A stretch of DNA of 64,000 nt from Trochalopteron elliotii (Eukaryota > Chordata > Aves > Passeriformes > Leiothrichidae): positions 89,910 through 153,909 of the forward strand of contig JANPWX010000152.1 in the NCBI GenBank assembly GCA_024734555.1, written 5' to 3'. Of this stretch, positions 1 through 12,955 are shown piece after piece. The notes under the pieces were generated by a model. It saw only the letters and a program-made list of their open reading frames with translations, did not search any database and was not told where the DNA came from. Position 1 is the stretch's first letter; every line of letters starts with the position of its first letter. Both the position numbers and the translations under genes were made by a program.

Positions 1-3000
1 GAAAATTAATTCACTCCTATAAGAGTAATTTCCTCACTTAATGTCTTCATCTAACATGAGGGTGCCTTCTCCCCTGCCTGCTTTGAGAGCAGTAAATCAG
101 TGGAGCTCTCTATTCCAGACAATGCTACAGAGGTCCTTAAATTCTCAGAATGATATGGTAACATTTTCCTCTCCTTTTGTTTTTGCCTCTTTTTTTTTTT
201 TTCCCCCCCTAAGGCTGAAAGTATCCCATGGGCTCAGGAAGGAGCTGTGATTCTGTGGCCATCTTGGTGCAGAGGGCATGTTGAAGATTTTTCAAATTAA
301 CTGCTGCTGTTTGAGCCAAAAGAGGCTGTTTCTTCATTTTTGTTCTGCCGTAAGCTGTGCTCTAAGTCACTCCACGCTTCTCCCCTTTTGCACCTTGTGG
401 GACAGCAGGGTTATCCAGCAAGCCTTGTCCCCTTTTGTGAACAGAAAAGTAATAAGAGGGGAGAGGGAGTATTTCATGCTGTGATTCACTTACTGGGCAA
501 TGTTGGGACAAATGTTGTCTAAGTTACTGTGATTACCTTTCTTCTCCAGCCACTGCTTTCTCTTGGATGGGATGGCAACAATATCCTGGGGCTGGATTTG
601 TGGTTTTATCACCTGCTCAATGGGACAGACCTTCTTTTTGAAATCTTCTGTAGGTTCATGGCCTTTTTCTTTGGTATAACACTAGGGGACAATGATATGA
701 CAATATCTAAGGCTTGATCTAAAGTAATAGATAGTGTTCACAAGGCCCCCAGCCATATTTTTCTTAAGCTCTCCACCATTTCCTTAATGACTTTCAAGAA
801 GTGCTTTTAGCTGTTATTAGAGCCTGAAGAAACAGAGAGGATTCAGGGAAATAACTCTCTGCTGCACAAGTTTTCCATACTCAATAATTTGTGCTGTAAC
901 TGCTGCAGTCAGAAGGCTGAGAACAGCAGACTCCCCAGGAAAATGGAACATCCAGACCACTTCCAAGCAGTTGGTGCTGTTTTGCAAGGGCTGTTTGGGA
1001 GCTGGGCATCAGATGTTTTCTTCCAAGCCAGTAAAAATGGTCAGGACTATGATGAAGTGTTGACATTTCTGCTCCTCAATTACTGTTTTCTCCTAAGCGA
1101 TCTCAGCGCAGGCACCTCGGTGTTATTTGGCTATGCTGACCTATAGGGCTTTCTTAACCTTTCAGTAAACCCAACTGCCAGTCACAGCCTGGATATAATT
1201 ACTCTTTGGTGCTGAAACAGACCTTTTCTCCAGCTTTGAAGGCTGAAAAGATTGCCTCAGGTGTTTAGTTAACTGGCTGAACTTTTTTAATTGGTACAAA
1301 CTGTCTATAACAACTTCTGTTTGCCTGCCACGCCACGGCTTTGCTATTGTGAGTTTATACCCTCATTCTGATTATATTCACTGATATCAGCATATGATCA
1401 ATGAAGCATGGCAAGATTCTGAAACATCCCTGGAGGCCATCAAGCCAGAATTAAACACTGATACATAAATTGGTATCAATTGATCTAAAATTTATATGAT
1501 AGATTGGCCGAGTTAATGCGTAAAATTGGATTATCTTCTAAATGCTGTTGTAAAGTTTATTTCCCCTTACTAGTTCACATGAAAACCACATTAGGGAATT
1601 CTCTGCTAATTTTGGAGCTACGTGATAAAACTGGAAAAAGGAAATGTAATTAAGGTTTGTATGAGATACAAAATAATAACAAAGTTTTTCTTTAAGTAAT
1701 GTGGGTGCTTATATAACAACACACTTTTTCAATTCTATGGCATTCTGTCCCCCCTCCAAAAAATTGCACTCAACATTTGTTGATCAGTTCAAATGCACAG
1801 AATCCAGTCAGTTTAGAGGTTAGGAACTTTGTCCAGCTTGATAAAGACTCCACAAACTCTTATGAAAAAAGGAAGACAAAGCCTTACCAGTGCCCATCAC
1901 AAGGGGAGCTTTAGATGTCTAAAACATTCTTTTGTTGTATCTGCTTTGAATTGAATACCACCATACTTTTTCAGAAAACTTGTTTTGCTTTTCTAAACAG
2001 TTAAATTCTCATTAGGAAGGATCTAATCACATGGCCCTGGTATTCAGAAGTAACCTAATCCATAGAAATGTCCGAGTTCTGCTTCTGTTCAGAAAATCCA
2101 TCATCCTCCTTAAGAGGAATTCTGGCTGTCTCAATAAGAGAGTGGCTTGTGGCTTACAGGATTGAATGTGTGATTTAATTCACAGGTCATTCATAGGCAA
2201 GTTCTGCTGATGGGGCAGGTCCCTTAAGTGCTCCTCATTCTCATTTAATTTCCTTTCTGTAAGGTGGATTTGTGCACTCTGCTCTCTTCCCCCCATCTTT
2301 ATTTTAGGTTTCCATTTAGGTCCAAACTGATCTTGTGTTTACCGGCTGTCTTTCCTCTCCCAAAGACAGACTGGTTGAAGAATTATTTGGGAATGGGCTG
2401 AAATGTGGGTGGAAGGAGTCAAGGGACTGCACGTCACCGTGTCAGTCTGTTATTGCAGTCCTCATGCAGGAACTTGAGCAGCTCTGGGTTTCTTCACTAT
2501 CAGGGCACCCATCCCATGGCTGAGGTGGAGCTTCCAAATGTCCAAAATCTCCAGCTTTTTTGTGTGGTTAAAACTATTGTGATGGGCTGGCAAGGCAGTG
2601 CACTCCTGGCTTCACCTCTCAGTGTTCCTGCATATTAACTCCTCTCAGCATGTCCTTACAGTGAGTGGCAGCTCTAGAGCACTTTTTTTCTCACATAAGC
2701 AGTTATTTTTTTATTCAAAATGTCTGAAAGCTCAGCTTTTTGCAGCCAGGAAGAACAAACCCTTTAGGACTGTGATGCACTCAGGATCTGAGAGCAGAAT
2801 ATCTCAAACCTCAGCTACCAAGGCTCTTAGGGTGACATTTAGTTTTGACTTTCAAGTTATTCATGAGGTTTGGGGGTTTTTTTTAAATATTTTGTATATG
2901 TACACATATATTTATACCCATAGTATGTGTACACACACGAACACACAATGTTTATTTTGCAATCTTTTTGCTGCAAGTAAATATTACCTTTTTTGTGAAA

Positions 3001-4508
3001 GGTGTCATGGACTGACTGACTCCTGTTCTCCCCTGAGAAGCAGTGGAGCAGTCTCAGGTGCTGAATTACCTTCAGAAGCAGTACATGAATTTCAAGAGGA
3101 TTAAAACCTCAATCAGAAGAGACAGTTAGGCAGGCACTTCTTGACAAGACTTGTAGAAAAAAAAACCCCAACCTATAATCCCAGCTGAAACTGCTGTAAG
3201 ATTTCCATCAAACTAATATTTATCAGAAAAAGCTTTCTTTCAGTGGATATTTTGGCTAGCCTTACATATTCAGGTTTATGTAAGTGTTTTAATACTTTGA
3301 TCCATTTACAACTCTAAAGCAGCTTGACATGACTGGGCTGGTTTTTTATTACTCATATTATGAAGTGCATTTGTATAGAAAATTTATGGGTTGTTGGTTA
3401 TACACCTGCATAAGTTTTTTCCTTCAGTAGTTGCAGCTAAAAGAAAAAAAAATAGTCTGAAAAAGACATGGTCAAGAGAATGAAAGCAAGACTTAAATGA
3501 AAGCTCGCATATAGAAAGTAGAAGAACAAAAAATGATTGCAAAAATGGTTTATGTGTTGATGATAGCCTAGAGGAATTAAACTACTGCAGGACAGAATGG
3601 TTACAGGAACTGAGAGTGCTTTTAATCTGCTAAAGTCTAGATCACTGGCTCTGGCTCACCTTGGGCTGTAACAGTAGAAAGTATTTAATGGGTGACTAAT
3701 GAAGTGTCAGCTGTACCAGCCCATTTCTCACGGGGAGTGCAGGGAAGGGGTTTATGGCTGCAGCCACTGCATTTGGCTTCCTAGACAATACAGAAAATAC
3801 TGGTTTGTGGCTTGACTTTTTAATTTTTATTATTTTATTTGGTTGTACTGTGAGTATTCCCAAGGCACTAACATGATTTTGTTCCTCATCCAATGCCCAT
3901 CCATGGGACCAAAACCCTGTGGATTTTGCTGTGCTGTGTCAGAGGTGAACCTGGCCAGGGTTGCAGGCAGGGGCAGTGCTGTCACTGGGCACAGACCTGG
4001 AGGACACAATGAGGTGCTGGCATGGCTGCAGTGACACTGAGCTGCTTTGGTGGACAGTCGTGCTGCTTCCAGATCATCCCAAAAAATGCAGTGGATGCAG
4101 TGAGTCAGGTTCAGAAAGGCAGAGGACCTGCCTAGGCACAGACTTGCCTGTGGTGTAGCACAGGCAAAAAGATCAGGGGTCACTCATTGGGAATGTGAGG
4201 AAGGCTGGGAATATCTCTACTTGCTGTTTGAGGAAGGTTTTGAAATGTGGGAGAACAAATCCTCTGGGGCCCTTTGTAATGGCAATTTTAGTAGCCCACA
4301 TATATGAGGCACCTGTGCAAGCTGAACTTCTCCCATCAGTCCAGAGTTCATCCTTTGATAGTAAGTGCTAACAGAAGTGTTAGAATCCAGTGGTTTTCAC
4401 TGTGGGAGCACCATATGGGCACTCCCAGTGACCTAAACAAGTCCCACAGCCCAACAGCTCTGTGGCTACTGCATGCCTGTATAGGATCCTCTGTTCTCAG
4501 CAGCCTCC
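1..4508. other. Non-coding unique DNA, no gene recognised
   Basis: No coding exon, RNA gene or recognised transposon could be supported here. The longest open stretch (about 2598-3104, plus strand) crosses a TA/CA microsatellite near 2885-2950 and encodes a low-complexity His/Ser/Cys-rich peptide that matches no family I know. A T13-14/C7 pyrimidine tract lies near 190-212. The rest is ordinary AT-rich vertebrate intergenic or intronic sequence. Confidence 0.6.
2880..2950. repeat. T-run and TA/CA-type microsatellite
   Basis: A short T run is followed by alternating TA/TG/CA dinucleotide sequence ending in ACACACAC-like units, with several interruptions. It is an imperfect, aged microsatellite. 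It accounts for the Tyr/Thr/His-rich stretch in the overlapping chance open frame. Confidence 0.6.
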
Positions 4509-4961
4509 TGATGCTTTGGGAAGGCTGACCTGAAACAGAGACTGCACAGAGCTAGAGAATAAAGCAGGTATTTATTGAATGGCCTCCAGGATCCACCTTG
4601 GGCAGGACAGGGCCTGACCAGGGCTACACCCAAGATGGACCCAAAATGGTCACAAAATGGCTGAGTGGCCATGAGATCTTACATTTTTATAAGTTTTGGT
4701 CTGTTTGGATATTGGGGTTTAATTGTCCAATTACAGCTTCAGGTTGTGAGGTCCCATCCTTCTTGCTCCTCCCTTCAGTCCACCCTTGTTTGTGCTTTTG
4801 GGCCTGAAAGGTGTCCTTGGTCTTCAGCAGGAAGAGGATTTGTTTTGCCTCCCTATTCTGAGAGCTGAAGAGAGCTGACTGACACTTAATATGAAGCTCA
4901 GAACTGCACTCCTGGGCAGCACAGAACCTGAAAAACATGAAAGCTAAAACTTAAGGCATCA
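4509..4961 (-). mobile_element. Solo LTR of an endogenous retrovirus (family shared with 58732-59176)
   Basis: Read on the minus strand this 453-bp unit starts TGATGCCTTAAG and ends AAAGCATCA, so it has the short terminal inverted repeat TGATGC...GCATCA of a retroviral LTR. It is close to 90% identical by eye to the plus-strand unit at 58732-59176, over its full length. On the minus strand the promoter-like TATAAA falls at 4686-4691, and the polyadenylation signal AATAAA at 4571-4576, about 115 bp downstream. No gag, pol or env sequence flanks it, so it is a solo LTR left by recombination between two LTRs. The flanks (CTCC on the left, CCCT on the right) do not give a clean target-site duplication, unlike the other copy, which suggests this copy is older or its flanks have mutated. 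It is an inert relic, with possible residual promoter or enhancer activity only. Confidence 0.88.
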
Positions 4962-5192
4962 CCCTCACTTCAGCTACTTGATATCTCCTTGAAAATTCAG
5001 GATGAGATCTCCTCGGTAGGAGGAGGAAGGGATTTATTCTCATCACCTGCTTCTTATATTTTTGCCTCCATGCTTTATTCCCTGCCAAGTCCCTCATGCT
5101 TGAGTGGAGCTCTTCCTAGCAATCCACGGAGCCACTTCATTATTGTCCTTTGAAAATGTCTCTATAACTCTTACGGTGCGGCGGTGCTGCTT

Positions 5193-5204
5193 TGACAGTT
5201 GTCA
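5193..5204. promoter_or_regulatory. TGACA-TGTCA palindrome, TGIF/PREP-type site candidate
   Basis: The sequence TGACAGTTGTCA is an inverted repeat of the TGACA half-site with a 2-bp spacer. TALE homeodomain proteins of the TGIF/PKNOX/MEIS group bind TGACAG, and TGACAGCTGTCA is their known dimer motif, differing here by one central base. A single motif is weak evidence of function. Confidence 0.25.
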
Positions 5205-5346
5205 GGCAGCGCTTTGAGAGCAGCTCTGATGAAGTGCTGAGAGCGTGCTCTGTCACTCTGGCCAGCCCTGCCTGTCACCCAGCCGTGTCCCCAAGCCCTG
5301 ACAGATGGACAGGCCCATTAATGGGCGGCTCTGTGTGCATCCATTG

Positions 5347-5388
5347 CCATGTTCCCTCACGCTGCCGCCATGTTCCCTCACGCTGCCG
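5347..5388. repeat. Two-copy 21-bp tandem repeat
   Basis: Two adjacent 21-bp units begin CCATGTTCCCTCACGCTGCC at 5347 and again at 5368, identical as read. This is a short recent duplication in unique DNA. It makes a repeated His-Val-Pro-Ser-Arg-Cys-Arg peptide in a chance frame but has no sign of coding function. Confidence 0.75.
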
Positions 5389-6933
5389 CCAACACCCACG
5401 ACCAGTTCCACCGCCTCATAATTGAGCTTTCACCATGTCCTGTGGCTGTGCTGAGCCTTTCTGGCCTAGTGCCATGTCTTTCTTGGCAGTATTGCTGACC
5501 AGATAAGTGTCCATATGTATTTTTTCCTTTCCCAGTTTGTTTTTTTCTTCCCGGTGAGCAATTGTGCGACTGCCTGTTGGGTGTTGTCAGTGCAGCAGAA
5601 GGATGAATGCCCCCGATCCAAGCTGGGCCTGGGAAGTCCCTGTGCTGAATCTGGCCCCACCAGGAGCCTTCCCAGCTCGTCTCCTGTGAGCTGCCAGGTG
5701 ACTGTGCTGGTGTTGAGCCGTGCCTGCAACACTGAGTGGTGAGGGAAATGTGGCTGGGCCGAGAGATGCACCAGGAGAATCATTCTGGTGGTCTGGAGCT
5801 CTGTCCCAGCCAGCTCCTGCTGTCTGACTGTGGTCTCACCTGATCTTTGCAAAAGAGGCACCTGCCTCATATTTTAAAGGGATGCATGGCTGAAATAAAT
5901 AGTAAATTGTGAGACTAATTCTTCCCCAGCTGGGAAGAGTTCTGGAATTCTTGGAGAGCTGAGCAAGGGCATTGGCCATTGCTGTGTACAAAAGATACAG
6001 TAAATCCAACCTCCTGCAAAGCTCTGGGCAGCATGAATTATCTGGGGCATTTCTTACCACGGCCTTTGGCAAATTTCTTCCTTTCTGGTTAGCAGGAGGC
6101 AGCTTAGGGGACTTTGTTACCCTGATGAAATAGGGGGTATCTGCAACTACACCAGATGGACCCAATGAAAATATCAGGGCAAGCCTGCTTATCTGGGAGT
6201 TGCAAAGGGGAGTTGAAAGCAATGCACACGACAAAGACATTTCCATTCAGACGTGTCAGATAACAGGGAGCGTTCCCAGTAGTTTCTTCAGAACACTCAG
6301 ATGAATTCCAAAAACTTTTCCCAGTTTTTTATATATGAATTGCTGGTGCAAAATCTCCGTCCCCCTAAAATTGGGTGTTAATGCCGGGTCAGCATTTGCT
6401 TTATTTCTCTGAGGCTGTCCTGGTGCTACAGGGGATGGCAATACTGTTCCCAGCCCCCTGGGGAAGGAGGTGCATCCTTGTGAGCTGGCAGGGAGGCACC
6501 TGGAAAAGGGATCCAAGTGCTGGGAGCAGGGACACTTGGGATCCCTGCTGGCTGCATCCCTGCATTTCACATCGCAGAGGAAAACGGCAGATTTCACCCA
6601 AAAACCCGACTCTATGAGGTTTTGTAGCAGAACTGCCTGATTCAGAGTGAGGTGTCTTAACTCTGTGAGCAAAAGTACATCTGATAGCTTAGAGCTGGGG
6701 GAGCAGGGTGTTCCTGCAGCAAACCAGAGTGGGGAGAGGGGCTGGGAAAGGTTTGAGAGGTTGAACAGTGCCTGGGAAAAGCAGCCTCAGCTCAGGGTTT
6801 CTTGGGCTGTTCAGTCCTAGGTGCCAGGTGGTTAATTAACACCACAGCCCCAGGCAAGCTGGGTAGTCTCTTCTCAAAGGAAGGCATGGTCCTGTCTCAG
6901 AAATTTCCATTTCCAGAGCCCGGCCAGTTTCTG

Positions 6934-6955
6934 CACTGGCCACCAGAGGCCAGTG
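6934..6955. promoter_or_regulatory. CTCF-like site within an 8-bp inverted repeat
   Basis: The arms CACTGGCC and GGCCAGTG flank a 6-nt centre, ACCAGA. Inside it, 6940-6953 reads CCACCAGAGGCCAG, which fits the vertebrate CTCF core CCASYAGRKGGCRS except at one G position. This is a candidate only, because CTCF matches with one mismatch occur by chance. Confidence 0.25.
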
Positions 6956-9900
6956 TTAGTTGTCCCATCTCTGAGTATCTGTAAGTGTCTCCTTTATTTT
7001 GTGTTTCTGTAATGCCGAGGATGAAGAGGTCCTGCCTTGCAAAGGCACAGCAATATAAAATAAGATGTAGAGTAATCCAGTTATAGTCCTTTGTGCTCTG
7101 GGAGACCTCAAGGCTGTAAGGAGACTAGCAGGGCACCAATTTCAAAAAAACCACCCCTTTTAACAGTGTGTATAAATCCAGAGCTCAGCAATATGAGGTG
7201 GCAGTAGCAGTGGGTTTCTCTGAGGTATATTGTGTATCTGCCTAATGAATGCTTTTCTTTGTGAGCAGTGATCTTTTTCTCCTGTTATCCTGACTATTCC
7301 CTGTTGTATGTGATAAGAGGTATTAAAAATAAGTAAGCATGATGTAGCCTTTTTCCATTTTAAGAGGGCTAATTGCTTCCTGATAATTTGATTCCAAGTT
7401 AACTAAATAAAAGCTTCTAGATTTTGGAGACATAGATATGAAAGCAGGAAAGGATCATTTTCAGCTGTTTTACTTCATCTTGACCTAAAATGCAGCTGGA
7501 TTTGGTAACTTTTTTTACCAAGCCCAGTGAACTATGACTGCAGCACAGCACCTCCTTTAGGGAGAAAGTTAAATCTTGCAGTCTTGATTAAGAATCTTCT
7601 GTTGAAAAATAATCTTTATCTCTTGAACAATGTCTGTATAATTACTGGTTTTGAAATACTGGAAAGCTTGAGCCCTTTCCAAAACTGTTTAGAAGCATGT
7701 TATTCGTCTATTTCTTTTTCAACCACCAAAAAACTCTGGTCTTTCTTTGATCTTTCTGCTGCTCTTCTTTTATGTTGGGGCTAGTTTGCAAGGCTGGTTA
7801 AAGCAATGTATGATCATCTTCAGATATAAAAGATGAAGCAAGGCATCTCAGTATTAGAACTCTATTTAGGACATGTAATGAGGCAGTACTCAAGATCCTA
7901 TTCAATTGAATGATGCAGTAAAGGGACTTCTGTCACAGCTGTGGTTTTAAGGCTGTTTTGGGGTGGTGGGGTCTGCAGCTTGATTCTTCCTTCTCCCAGA
8001 GGTGAACATGGGTCTTTGGATGCAGCTAGAGCTGGGAGGAGGGAAAGATCTCCCCAGACTGAACGGAGCTGTGGGATTTCCCCTCAGATCTCTGTGTGTG
8101 TGCTTGGTCCTTCCTGGGTCAGCTCCTTTGTGCCAGCCCTGTAACCCTGCCCCTGTCCCAGCTCAGCCTTTCATAAATCAGAAAGGTAAGAAATAACTGC
8201 TGGCCCCCAAATCTTATCCATATGAGAGAAGAAATTTTGGGGAAAAAAAACCAAAAAGGCAGAAACTCCCAGAAAACTGACATTAATTTTAGAGTAGTTC
8301 ATTGCTCATGCTCATTACATTGCAAGTATTGATGCCATCACTGAGATCACCTTCAGTCTGTGCATCATATTTTCTCAGGGTATTGACAGGGAAACCTAAT
8401 TGAGCAAGCATTAGAGGTAGACATTGAGAGTGGAAGGAGGAGGAACTCAGTTGTAGGTAGCATGATTCACAAGGACTCCTCCCCAGTCATTAATCTGTGG
8501 TGTGTCTGCAATAGTGTATCCATAATTAAATATGGAAGGGTGGTGTTAGTGCCAAAGGGGTGTTACTCCCAGGCAGGGAAGGAACCCCAAAATAATCATT
8601 GCTGCAGCACTGCTTACTTTCTTTTAGTATTTAGATGCCACCTTAAGAGAAGTAAATCTTGAAGCTATCTTGATAAAGCTCATTTTAAATAGTGTTGTTG
8701 CACTCACCTGGTGTGGAGCTACTTGAATTCTCAGCTTCAGGGATAAACTCACAGTTTTTCTCACACGTGATCTGTAACAGGTTAAAAGGTTTTTGTGCCA
8801 AGTGTTTCTGCAAAACTTGTTCAAACTGGTGGGTTGAAAATGAGCGTACTGGGACTCAAAATGAATTTTAATCAGTGTTTTTGTCTTTGTTCTAAAGCAT
8901 CTGAAAATCTTCTCGTACTGTCTCCTCAAGGTTCAGTTGCACAGATTTTTCTTTTTTTTTTTTGCGTTGAAATTTGAGCAGATGGTGATGGATTGTCAAA
9001 GGTTTCCTGTCCTACACCTTCCACTTCTCTTGTCATTGTCATCTCTGATTTTGATTGCAAACAGGACATCTTTACTTAGCCAAATGCATGCCTATATTTG
9101 GGCAGACAAATGTTTCAATGTTATGTTGGGGTATGGGTTTCTTTTCTTCCGCTCCTAAATTTATTGGAAAAAAAATTAACAGGATATAATGTTAGGTTAA
9201 TTAAAAAAAAGAAAAAGAGAAAACAAATCCAAACTACAGTTCTTAGAAGAATGCCACAAAGATGAGCCTTCAAAATCCCGAATTCAGAAATCCCCCAACC
9301 CCTTAAAAAACCAGAATCCAAAAGCAAAGCCTTCAAAGCAACTTGTGCTTGTTAACTGCACACAGCACTCTATCTGAAGGTAGCTATAAATGAAGTAGAA
9401 CTAAAACCTGTTTCAACATGTTTGTCAAGGAACAGTCACCTCATTTGTGAAAATGCAATTTCTCACCTGTTAGTTCCTTCAGAAATAAGACACTTTTTTA
9501 TTAACCGTTCTTCCATTCTTTTGTCTTCCTGGAGGTAAATTCTTTTATTATGCTGTGCATTCTAATGAGTGTCTGCTGTGAGGTCTATGTGGTCATCACT
9601 TGGAAATTGCTGCTTTCCTTTCTAGCACAGCAAAGCTTCAGGTGGCAATGACCGAATTCTCTGGAGGGAGGGGCACAGAAAACTGAAATTGAAATTTTCT
9701 GGTTGCTCTGGTGACTGTTTGGGGTAAAGTGGGGGTGTAATTCCAAGATTCCCTGTGCTGGGAGAGCAAATTTGGACCCTCTTTAGGTAGTAAGGAGAGG
9801 CAGAAAGCTCCCACTAAACCCCTTTTCCCAGCACTGTGCCCCAGCCTGGGGCTTCCCCTGACTGACAGGTTCCTCCCTTCCAGCTGCCATCAAAACTCCG

Positions 9901-10029
9901 TGGCACTCGAGATGCCTCAGCTCGTTTTCTGCAGCCTGCCTGCCTGAGAGAGCCTCCTTGCATTAGTGTGAGCTGTCCTGGAGCCTGACAAGCCTCTTTC
10001 CCTGCAGCTTAGCAAAGGGAAGGGAGGGA
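6956..10029. other. Non-coding unique DNA, nothing recognised
   Basis: No gene, recognised transposon or RNA gene was seen. The region has short homopolymer runs (for example T10 near 8950) and chance open frames of 60-101 codons without domain character. Confidence 0.55.
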
Positions 10030-10290
10030 CATTAGCATACAGTTGTCCTTTGTGTGTGGAAAAACATAATAATCCTTTTCTTCAGCACAAACACTCGGAG
10101 CGAGGGGTTTATTCTGTCATTGCTTTGCCTGAATAATTGCTATTGCTAATAATGGAAATAACATACATGGGGGACTGGGTTACCACGCTGATCATGTGGG
10201 ATTTGTGCAAACTGCTCCTATGGCTCATTTAGTTTGCAAGATTTCACAGTCTGTGAATCTTCTCACACTCAGTAGGAACTGGCACGGCTC
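10030..10290. promoter_or_regulatory. Candidate conserved non-coding element
   Basis: This stretch is not repeat-like and combines several homeodomain/SOX-type words (GAATAATTGCTATTG, GCTAATAATGG) with CpGs retained in an otherwise CpG-poor setting (CACTCGGAGCGAGG, CCACGCTGATC). This mixed texture is typical of developmental enhancers that have kept ancestral sequence. Conservation cannot be tested here, so the call is inference. Confidence 0.25.
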
Positions 10291-12955
10291 TGCAAAACCA
10301 TATTAGAGGGAGAACAGGAGTGATGCAGACACATGGATTGGGGATATCTGCTTGAGAGAGGGGCCCAGTCTCTCAGGGAACAGAGCTGGTGTCAGTGTGG
10401 ACACTTGAAATGATGCCAGTATAATTTCACCTGATTTTTCTGCTTTTTTGGGTTCAATAGAGTTACTTTTAGGGCTGTGTTATATAGGTATTTATCAGTG
10501 CAAGGTCACAAACTGACCTTCAAGTCTACACTGACAAGAATATGCTTTGAAGCTTCTTTCCACAGAGATATTTTCCCTAATAATTTTTATTTTGGCAACA
10601 AACTCAGACTGCTGAAGGATTTTGGAGCTGTCCAGCTGATGAAAGCATTGTCTTTGTCTCATTGTTTTTTGAGGTTGGGACAGAAATGTTTTCTTTTAAA
10701 AGCAAGCATGTACACATCCTCTGGTTTATTTGATTGTGCATCTGCTCTTTTCAGTTTCTGCAAATATTTATACAAATCTTCGTGCTTTCCTGTTCACTGT
10801 GAAATTTTATTGGGTTGCTAATCCTGGTTGTATCTCTATCACCCCCTTAAATCTTCCAATTCAGGGCACAAAAACAAAGATGGGGAAGGCAAACACTGCA
10901 CATTTCAGATAGAATTTTTATTTTATCCACAGTGAAAGAAAACAATTGCCTAATATTTACTAGTTTTAACTAGAAACCGATTAGGGGTCTTTGAATCAAA
11001 ATGTGTAGCTAAATATTTTTATTTCCATGTTATATTAAGCTTGGTCTATGACAGAAGTGTGCTGGTGGCAGTTCAACCAGGTTTTTCTAGCTAAGAATTG
11101 TTCATTGTAGTGTTCAGGCTCCTCCACAATGAACACTCTTCAGAGTATTTGGATGGCAGGGTCCAAGTCAGGCTGCAGAAATGCTCACTCTGCTCTGGCC
11201 CTTGCAGTTAAGGGCCCTTGTTCTCATAATTTTAAAATGTATGAAGTAACCAAGTGCTTTGAGCAGGCTTTTACAGTTGTGATTAAAGCAAGTACACTGC
11301 TGCTTAATAATCTCTCCCCCAAAGAATCCCCTCAGAGCTCCTTCATATCTGTTCCAGCACCCTGAACTCATTAAGTCATATGGATACTGTTCTTAAAATC
11401 TGAGATCTTAGCTCTTTCCTAGGATGGAGAGGTCCAAACACCACAACCTTATGAAATTCTCTTGAAGAGTGAACTTTTTTGGGTTTTTTTTTTAACAAGA
11501 GGAAAGATCCAGGATTTAATTGCGAGTGAGTTTTATGAAATTCTGTTCAAAAGAGTTTGGAATGAGTCAGTCCTGTGTCATGGTGCCACTATCCACATGT
11601 GAATTAAATCCTGTCAGTGCCTCAGGTGCCTCAAAACAGACAGAATACAGAGGTTTTGCTCTGTTCCTGCTCAGGCACTGGCTAGCTGGGTAAAGCAAAA
11701 TTGGGTGATCGAGTGGGTGAGACATTGCAGTTTGAGACAAGCTGTTTAGTGGCCTGCCAGACAAGGGCTGTAGCTCAGGCAGGGACACAAGAGCAGTGGC
11801 TGGACTTTCCAGTGTCTCTCTTGCTGCCTTAAAATGAGTGCCAGCACCAGTGGAGCTGTTACACCATGATCTGTGATGTGGTGGGCAGTGAGTGGAGCTG
11901 AGCCTGTGCCCTGATTTGATCATGGAAACTTATTTCCTAAGAATCTCCTTCAGTGCAAGTGTAGATTCAGGAAATGAGGGGCAAAAAGGGCAAAGGAAAA
12001 CACAGTAGCAGGAATCAGAGAGGATCAGGACCCTAGCTGGTTCAAAGTCATATTTTCTTCTGGCTGGATGGGATCTTGAGCTGTTTTGGATGAATTCTCA
12101 GCACCTGCACCAGAACCAAAGAGCAGCAGTGGCTCAGGTTCTTGTTGCTGGTGCAGAATGGATTAACCAGACACGAGCTGCCTCCCCAGATCTGCAGGGG
12201 AACCTCTCTGCTGTGTGGCCCTGCCCTGCTTCTGCACCATCCTGGACAAGGTCACACGAGGCCTCTTGAGTGTGGAGGACTTTGGCTGATGCCAACAGTC
12301 CTGGTGGGATTGTGTTTCTGTATTTCTCATTCTTCTCCTTCTCTCATGGCAGGAATCTGTGCTGTATCTCCACCAGCTGTGTCCTGTGTCTGCTAAAACA
12401 TCTCAATGGCTTTACTTTCAGCAACACCCAAATGCCTCCTGCAGCTTCTTCTGTCCCTGAAGGACAAGCCCCCTGTCCTGACACGCACAGAAACTCTGTG
12501 AGCCAGAAACTGTGGAGCACTGGGTGAGCCAGGTGAACTCAGTGCACATTCTGACCTCACAAGAGATACATCTAAAGGAAGGTTAGTCTGCAATCCAAAG
12601 CGGGATTGAACAAATTTGAATTATTTCACTTTGCTGCTGAGGCTCAGTCAGTGCTCTGGACATTTGCTGTGTGTTTAAATCTAATTTAGAATGTATTATT
12701 AAAGCTTCATTGCCTAGCACTTTTCTTTCTTAGAATTCAAAGAGACTTCCAGGTTCTTGGGCTGGTGTGGTTGGGTTTTATTTTGTTTTATTCTTGGCAC
12801 AGCTGATGCAGTGTGTGGGAAATGGGAAAGTGAATCTCTGCTGTTACTGGTTTTAACTGAGGGGTCCTGAGTGTTTGCACCTTAAAAAATAGGACAGAAT
12901 GTTGAATTGAATGATTATGGAAGAGTAAACACATTTTGATACATGCTTGATCATC
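10291..12955. other. Non-coding unique DNA, nothing recognised
   Basis: No coding gene is supported. Open stretches such as 10477-10821 (plus) and 11567-11923 (minus) lack any known domain and any convincing splice context. No transposon was recognised. Confidence 0.55.

Larger units (their letters stand above)
4962..6930. other. Non-coding unique DNA, moderately GC-rich
   Basis: No coding gene is supported. Minus-strand open stretches at about 5466-5870 and 5836-6246 (134 and 136 codons) overlap each other, have no recognisable domain and no flanking exon structure. The GC content is higher than in most of the window, which lengthens chance open frames. Small features inside are described separately. 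Confidence 0.55.

Noticed and set aside
187..212. T/C tract followed by CTAAG as a splice acceptor
   Set aside because: A pyrimidine tract alone is common, and no coding sequence follows.
2598..3104. Longest open stretch, about 168 codons, plus strand
   Set aside because: It crosses a TA/CA microsatellite, is rich in His, Ser, Phe and Cys in low-complexity runs and matches no known family. No exon signals frame it.
4687..4938. Open stretch that resembles another at 58744-58998 (both contain a Lys-Asp-Thr-Phe-Gln-Ala-Gln peptide)
   Set aside because: Both lie inside two copies of the same LTR. The similarity is due to the repeat and not to a conserved gene.
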